Source: JAJYZP01 sp049964535
GTDB lineage: Bacteria; Actinomycetota; Acidimicrobiia; Acidimicrobiales; Acidimicrobiaceae
DNA: 9,176 nucleotides
Reading direction: 5' to 3'
Assembly: GCA_049964535.1 (NCBI GenBank)
Contig: JBMFXG010000110.1
Location: forward strand, 1 to 9,176
The notes under the pieces are model-generated. The model did not search any database. It had not been told where the DNA came from and was given only the letters and a program-made list of their open reading frames with translations. Both the position numbers and the translations under genes were made by a program. How positions within the stretch are numbered: position 1 is the stretch's first letter; the number at the start of each line of letters is the position of its first letter. This document shows, in pieces, positions 5,764 through 9,176 of this stretch.

Positions 5764-6376
5764 CATAGCGCCGCGAGTTGGTGTGCTTGCGCTTCAAGGT
5801 GATTTCGCCGAGCATGCACGCCATCTTGAACTGCTGGGGACTCCGGTATGCCTGGTGAAGACTCCTGAGGATCTCAGAGGGTGTGAGGGCTTAATACTCC
5901 CTGGGGGAGAGTCCACCACGATCTCAAGGCTTTTGGAGTCGTCAGGGCTCGCTGTTGCGATCAGCGATCTCGTCTCTCAGGGACTGTTCCTCTTTGGAAC
6001 TTGTGCCGGAATGATCTTGCTTGCGTCGGAGGTGGTCGATGGTAGATCGGACCAGATCCATCTCGGTATGATCGACATTACGGTGAGGAGGAACGGATTT
6101 GGACGCCAAATTCGGTCCTTTGAGGCGGATCTCGAGGTACAGGGGCTTGCTGGACCGCCGGTGCGCGCGGTCTTCATTCGGGCTCCTGTGGTTGAAAGAG
6201 TCGGACCTTCGGTAGCTGTGCTGGGGGGAGTTAGGTATGACTTTGCCGAAGGGGAGGCGCTCTCGGTGCCGGTAGTTTGCAGAAACGAACGGGTGCTTGT
6301 GAGCTCGTTCCATCCGGAGCTGACGAGTGACCTGCGGCTGCATGAGTACTTTATTGGGATGGTTCAGTCAGCGTAG
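5744..6376 (+). CDS. pdxT: PLP synthase glutaminase subunit PdxT
   Basis: Class I glutamine amidotransferase-like subunit that hydrolyses glutamine and channels ammonia to PdxS. Numbering from TTG 5744 (210 residues): GGEST at 54-58 (oxyanion region), nucleophile Cys87 in FGTCAGM, and His190/Glu192 in SFHPE complete the triad. The N-terminal signature VGVLALQGDF and the ending HEYF are typical of the family. The start is uncertain. The family normally begins one to three residues before GVLALQG, but no ATG, GTG or TTG lies there. TTG 5744 overlaps pdxS by 20 nt and adds about 10 residues; GTG 5783 cuts into the first beta strand. A non-standard ATA at 5765, 8 nt after GGGG (5753-5756), would give a typical length. 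Any of these makes translation closely coupled to pdxS, whose stop is at 5761-5763. yebC follows after 29 nt. Confidence 0.95.
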   Translation: MQIGVGSIAPRVGVLALQGDFAEHARHLELLGTPVCLVKTPEDLRGCEGLILPGGESTTISRLLESSGLAVAISDLVSQGLFLFGTCAGMILLASEVVDGRSDQIHLGMIDITVRRNGFGRQIRSFEADLEVQGLAGPPVRAVFIRAPVVERVGPSVAVLGGVRYDFAEGEALSVPVVCRNERVLVSSFHPELTSDLRLHEYFIGMVQSA

Positions 6377-6405
6377 TACGCGATGTTGAGGGAGAAGTAG
6401 TACCA

Positions 6406-7158
6406 GTGTCAGGACATTCAAAGTGGGCCACGATCAAGCACAAGAAGGGTGCTCAGGATAAGGCTCGCGGGAAGCTTTTTGCAAAACTTATCCGCCAGGT
6501 TGAGGTCGCTGCCCGTGAAGGTGGTGGTGATATCAACTCGAATGCAACGCTTCGGACGATGTTTCAAAAGGCACGCGATGCCTCGGTGCCGATCGACACG
6601 ATAACCCGCGCTGTAAAGCGTGGGACCGGAGAGCTGGAAGGCGTGCGCTACGAGGCTGTGAACTACGAAGGCTATGCTGCAGGCGGTGTCGCTGTCATTG
6701 TTGAGTGTCTGACCGATAATCGGAATCGGACGAGTGCTGATGTCAGAAGTACGTTTTCGAAAAGTGGTGGTTCTATTGCCGAGCCAGGCGCCGTTGCGTG
6801 GCAGTTCAACCGCAAGGGCGTATTGACAGTAGGACGTGACGTCGACGAAGAGACCCTAACCCTCGCTGCCCTATCAGCAGGAGCTGAAGACGTTGTCGAC
6901 AACACGGAAGCTTGGGAGGTTATCACTGCGCCAGCCGATCTTATGGAGGTGCGAGACGGTCTCGAACGTGAAGGTATCGCCGTTGTGAGTGCAGAGTCGG
7001 TGTTGCTTCCGAGCTCCACGATAGAGCTCACTACAGAGGTAGAGGCCAGAAAAGTTCTTCGACTTATCGATGCTCTCGAAGACTTCGACGATGTTCAAAA
7101 CGTCGTGGCGAACTTCGACATACCAGACGAAATTCTTGAAGAGATGGGTGAGGAGTAG
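6406..7158 (+). CDS. yebC: YebC/PmpR (TACO1) family protein
   Basis: Cytosolic member of the widely conserved YebC/TACO1 family. Members were described as transcriptional regulators (PmpR), and more recently as translation factors that help ribosomes through difficult stretches such as proline runs. The 250-residue length is typical. The N-terminal signature GHSKWATIKHKKGAQDKARG (3-22) is intact, followed by the central RYEAVNYEGYAAGG (81-94) and ECLTDNRNRT (100-109), and GGSIAEPGAVAWQF (121-134). The acidic C-terminus DEILEEMGEE is usual. The start GTG 6406 begins MSGHSKW, the family's standard N-terminus, with GAGGGAG (6388-6394) 11 nt upstream. The stop TAG shares its G with the GTG of the next gene. 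The yebC-ruvCAB neighbourhood is common in bacteria; here one gene intervenes. Confidence 0.97.
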   Translation: MSGHSKWATIKHKKGAQDKARGKLFAKLIRQVEVAAREGGGDINSNATLRTMFQKARDASVPIDTITRAVKRGTGELEGVRYEAVNYEGYAAGGVAVIVECLTDNRNRTSADVRSTFSKSGGSIAEPGAVAWQFNRKGVLTVGRDVDEETLTLAALSAGAEDVVDNTEAWEVITAPADLMEVRDGLEREGIAVVSAESVLLPSSTIELTTEVEARKVLRLIDALEDFDDVQNVVANFDIPDEILEEMGEE

Positions 7159-7619
7159 TGGCTGACGAGCTCTCTGTTGGAGATGTGGCTCCGAACTTTT
7201 CTCTCGCAAGAACCGGTGATGGAGTCTTTACGCTCTCTGAGCAACTCGGCGAACCGATGATTTTGGCATTCTATCCCGAGGACTTTTCTCCGGTCTGTAC
7301 TGCGCAGCTCATGGCCTATGCGGGGGCGCAGCCTGACTTCTCTGCTCTTGGTGTTTCGGTCTTTGGTATCTCACCACAGCCAGTCTCGACGCATGAAGAC
7401 TTCGCTCATCGGATCGGCCTTAACTTTCCGCTCCTCGCCGATGAGGAGAAAGAGGTCGCCAGGCTTTATGGAGTACTAGGTCCTTTAGGCTTCTATCGGA
7501 GATCGGTCTTTGTTATCGATCGAACTGGTCAAATCGTGTACGCTCATCGCTCGAGGGCTGGCATGTCTTTCCGGGGCTCTGATGAGCTTTTACGCGTTGT
7601 TCGGGAGTCGTGTTCATGA
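7158..7619 (+). CDS. AhpC/TSA-family peroxiredoxin, probably 1-Cys type
   Basis: Predicted cytosolic thiol peroxidase reducing hydroperoxides. The active-site loop is FYPEDFSPVCTAQL (38-51): Pro40, Ser44 and peroxidatic Cys47 follow P-x3-(S/T)-x2-C, and Arg115 in RRSVFVID supplies the conserved arginine. The fold runs from GDVAPNFSL (8-16) through FPLLAD (90-95) to the thioredoxin-like C-terminal strands. The protein has 153 residues and only one other cysteine, Cys152, next to last. There is no cysteine five residues after Cys47, so it is not a standard Bcp/PrxQ atypical 2-Cys enzyme. It is closer to the actinobacterial 1-Cys AhpE type, although Cys152 might act in resolution. The GTG start overlaps the yebC stop by one base (TAGTG), with AGGAG (7151-7155) only 2 nt before it, so translation is probably coupled to yebC. 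Confidence 0.93.
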   Translation: MADELSVGDVAPNFSLARTGDGVFTLSEQLGEPMILAFYPEDFSPVCTAQLMAYAGAQPDFSALGVSVFGISPQPVSTHEDFAHRIGLNFPLLADEEKEVARLYGVLGPLGFYRRSVFVIDRTGQIVYAHRSRAGMSFRGSDELLRVVRESCS

Positions 7620-7636
7620 GCGCGCGATGGGCTCTA

Positions 7637-7642
7637 TAGAAT
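7637..7642 (+). promoter_or_regulatory. Putative -10 box (TAGAAT) for leaderless ruvCAB transcript
   Basis: In the 30-nt gap between the peroxiredoxin and ruvC, TAGAAT fits TANNNT and ends 7 nt before the ruvC ATG (7650). This is the spacing expected for a transcript starting at the start codon. No Shine-Dalgarno precedes ruvC. A weak -35-like TTCATG lies at 7613-7618 (18-nt spacer). If used, it would uncouple ruvCAB from the pdx promoter. Confidence 0.45.
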
Positions 7643-7649
7643 CGAACGT

Positions 7650-8147
7650 ATGTTTGTACTTGGGGTTGATCCGGGACTCGTGCGTTGTGGGTACGCGATC
7701 TTGAACCGGAGTGATGAGGGGATAGCCGTTGAGACGGCTGGGCTCATTGAGACGCCGAGGGATCTCCCGCTCTCGGTCCGATTGCTCGAGATCTTCGATC
7801 TCCTCCGTGAGGTGATGCAGCTGTGCGCGCTCTCGGTCGTAGTGGTCGAGAGGGTGCTTTTTCAATCTAATGTTCGGACTGCCATGTCGGTAGGTCAGGC
7901 ATCCGGGGCGGCGCTGATGGCTGCCGCCGCTTGCTCTCTGCCTGTGGTTCAGATGTCGTCGAACGAAGTTAAGCTCGCTTTGGTGGGTGATGGTGGAGCT
8001 TCCAAGCTGCAGCTCCAGACCATGGTGCAGCGACTGCTCCTGCTCGATCAGCTTCCGGGTCCGCCTGATGTCGTTGATGCTATTGGGCTGGCCTACTGCT
8101 ACCTGAGTGTCGCTCCTCATCAGCGTGAACTCTGGCCAGTCACGTGA
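7650..8147 (+). CDS. ruvC: Holliday junction resolvase RuvC
   Basis: Crossover junction endodeoxyribonuclease that cuts four-way DNA junctions as a dimer, with RuvAB, in recombinational repair. The RNase H-like fold starts MFVLGVDPGL. The four metal-binding acids are present: Asp7, Glu67 in VVVERVLFQSN, and Asp140 and Asp143 in PPDVVDAIGLA. Lysines 108 and 119 match the DNA-contact/catalytic lysines of E. coli RuvC. At 165 residues it is a little shorter than E. coli RuvC (173). The ATG at 7650 yields the canonical N-terminus but has no Shine-Dalgarno; a TAGAAT box 7 nt upstream suggests leaderless translation. The last codons overlap ruvA by 4 nt (GTGA, 8144-8147). Confidence 0.97.
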   Translation: MFVLGVDPGLVRCGYAILNRSDEGIAVETAGLIETPRDLPLSVRLLEIFDLLREVMQLCALSVVVVERVLFQSNVRTAMSVGQASGAALMAAAACSLPVVQMSSNEVKLALVGDGGASKLQLQTMVQRLLLLDQLPGPPDVVDAIGLAYCYLSVAPHQRELWPVT

Positions 8148-8755
8148 TCGCCCGACTGAGTGGACAAGTGGTCGAGATCTCAGATACTCCTACCCTCGTG
8201 ATCGATGTCGGTGGGGTTGGCTATGAGGTAATGGTATCGCAGGAGTATGCGCGTTCCATAGCTCTCGAACAGGATGTCTCGCTCTACATTCGCTCTATCA
8301 CGCGAGATGATGGAACCACGCTTTTCGGGTTCGCTGGTGCTTCTGAGCGAAGGTGCTTTGATCAGCTTCGTACGGTCCAAGGTGTTGGACCGAACCTGTC
8401 GCTCTCCATTGTCTCTGCTCTCGGGGTCATCGACATCTACCGCTTCGTTGGTCAGGGCTCAGCCGTAGGGTTCCGAACCGTGAGTGGCGTAGGCGCTCGG
8501 CTTTCCGAGCGAATCGTGTTGGAGATGAAGCGTTTCGTTCCAGAGGAGCTACCCGACGATACTTCCCCAGATCATGGACAGCATAGCACTGAGGCCCCTG
8601 CAGAAAAGGACTCACCTGACCTTGAAGATGTGCGTTACGCTCTGCTGGGACTCGGTTTCAGCAAAACTGAGATCACCTCTATTGAGGATGAGTTGGTCGG
8701 GATAGCCGACGTTTCTGAGGCGATCAGATTGGCGCTTCGGAGGCTCAGCCGATGA
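8144..8755 (+). CDS. ruvA: Holliday junction DNA-binding protein RuvA
   Basis: Junction-binding subunit that holds Holliday junctions in a square form and positions the RuvB motors. Domain I is the OB fold (about 1-64) with the acidic pin Asp55-Asp56. Domain II has two helix-hairpin-helix motifs, LRTVQGVGP (75-83) and FRTVSGVGARL (110-120). A Pro/Glu/Ser-rich linker (132-158) joins domain III (159-203; DVRYALLGLGFSKTEI, then VSEAIRLALRRL), which contacts RuvB. The second hairpin is SGVGARLSER where most relatives have PGIGKKTAER, so it is slightly divergent. Length 203 is normal. The GTG start overlaps ruvC by 4 nt and the stop overlaps ruvB by 4 nt (ATGA), indicating translational coupling through the three ruv genes. 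Confidence 0.97.
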   Translation: MIARLSGQVVEISDTPTLVIDVGGVGYEVMVSQEYARSIALEQDVSLYIRSITRDDGTTLFGFAGASERRCFDQLRTVQGVGPNLSLSIVSALGVIDIYRFVGQGSAVGFRTVSGVGARLSERIVLEMKRFVPEELPDDTSPDHGQHSTEAPAEKDSPDLEDVRYALLGLGFSKTEITSIEDELVGIADVSEAIRLALRRLSR

Positions 8756-9176
8756 GCCCGAGGAAGACGACGATAGAGCCAAAATCTCTCGGCTCTGGGA
8801 CTGAGACACCTGGAAGGAAGCGAGATTCCACTCGCTTATTGGACCTCTACGACTCCAGTCTCGATAACGAACTACGCCCAGCAAACCTGAGCGACTTCGT
8901 GGGTCAGCCGCAATTGAAGATTCGACTGACGGTCATCATTGAAGCTGCTCGATCTCGGGGCGAGTCCGTTGACCATCTTCTCTTCGCTGGTCCTCCCGGT
9001 CTCGGCAAGACATCTCTTGCCGGTATCGTCGCAGCCGAGATCGGCGTTGGATTGCGTGTCACTTCCGGGCCGGCGATTACTCGTCCGGGAGATCTTGCCG
9101 CTCTCCTGTCGGACCTGAGCGAGGGCAACGTCTTGTTTATCGATGAGATCCATCGTCTACCGAAGGTCGTTGAAGA
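8752..9176 (+). CDS. ruvB: Holliday junction helicase RuvB (5' part)
   Basis: AAA+ ATPase that drives branch migration on RuvA-bound junctions. The gene starts at ATG 8752, inside the ruvA stop (ATGA), and runs off the window after 141 codons. Visible elements are LRPANLSDFVGQ (41-52), Walker A GPPGLGKTS (80-88, Lys86), the strongly conserved SGPAITRPGDLAALL (105-119) and Walker B LFIDEIHRL (128-136, Asp131 and Glu132). The sensor and winged-helix parts are outside the window. The N-terminus before LRPANL is about 40 residues, some 18 longer than in E. coli, and is rich in Lys, Arg, Ser and Thr. The 4-nt overlap supports this start over later ones. Confidence 0.96.
   Translation, partial: MSPRKTTIEPKSLGSGTETPGRKRDSTRLLDLYDSSLDNELRPANLSDFVGQPQLKIRLTVIIEAARSRGESVDHLLFAGPPGLGKTSLAGIVAAEIGVGLRVTSGPAITRPGDLAALLSDLSEGNVLFIDEIHRLPKVVE

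Overview
The window looks like chromosomal DNA of an actinobacterium, most likely from the class Acidimicrobiia (a Ferrimicrobium/Acidithrix-like relative is a guess). The grounds are moderate G+C (mid-50s by eye), frequent GTG starts, the actinobacterial gene order pdxS-pdxT-yebC-ruvC-ruvA-ruvB, and possible leaderless promoters. No rRNA, tRNA, CRISPR array, phage gene or intact insertion sequence is visible.

Left part (1-2879, + strand). The 3' end of an unrecognised gene (1-114) is followed after 6 nt by a DUF3048/YerB-type lipoprotein (121-1194). A 416-nt stretch without a convincing gene follows. Next is a second lipoprotein (1611-2879) carrying seven Asp-box (BNR) motifs, predicted to be an extracytoplasmic beta-propeller.

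Middle part (2880-4854). A convergent aquaporin/MIP-family channel (3825-2944, - strand) has NPI instead of NPA in its first pore motif. About 1 kb without a recognised intact gene follows. It holds a minus-strand open frame that faintly resembles an HNH-associated helix-turn-helix repeat, three staggered plus-strand open frames that could be debris of an older gene, a small hairpin, and a nested palindrome just upstream of pdxS.

Right part (4855-9176, + strand). A compact probable operon encodes both subunits of PLP synthase (PdxS, PdxT), the YebC/TACO1-family translation factor, a 1-Cys-like peroxiredoxin, and the Holliday-junction proteins RuvC, RuvA and RuvB (RuvB is cut by the window end). 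Neighbours overlap or nearly touch: pdxS/pdxT overlap if the TTG start is right, yebC/prx by 1 nt (TAGTG), ruvC/ruvA by 4 nt (GTGA), ruvA/ruvB by 4 nt (ATGA). The only gap in the second half is 30 nt before ruvC. It contains TAGAAT 7 nt before the ATG, so ruvCAB may also have its own leaderless promoter.

I did not find a clear previously undescribed system. The best leads are the NPI aquaporin with a long C-terminal tail, the peroxiredoxin inserted between yebC and ruvC, the unclear pdxT start, the palindrome upstream of pdxS and the possible gene remnants in the 1-kb gap.
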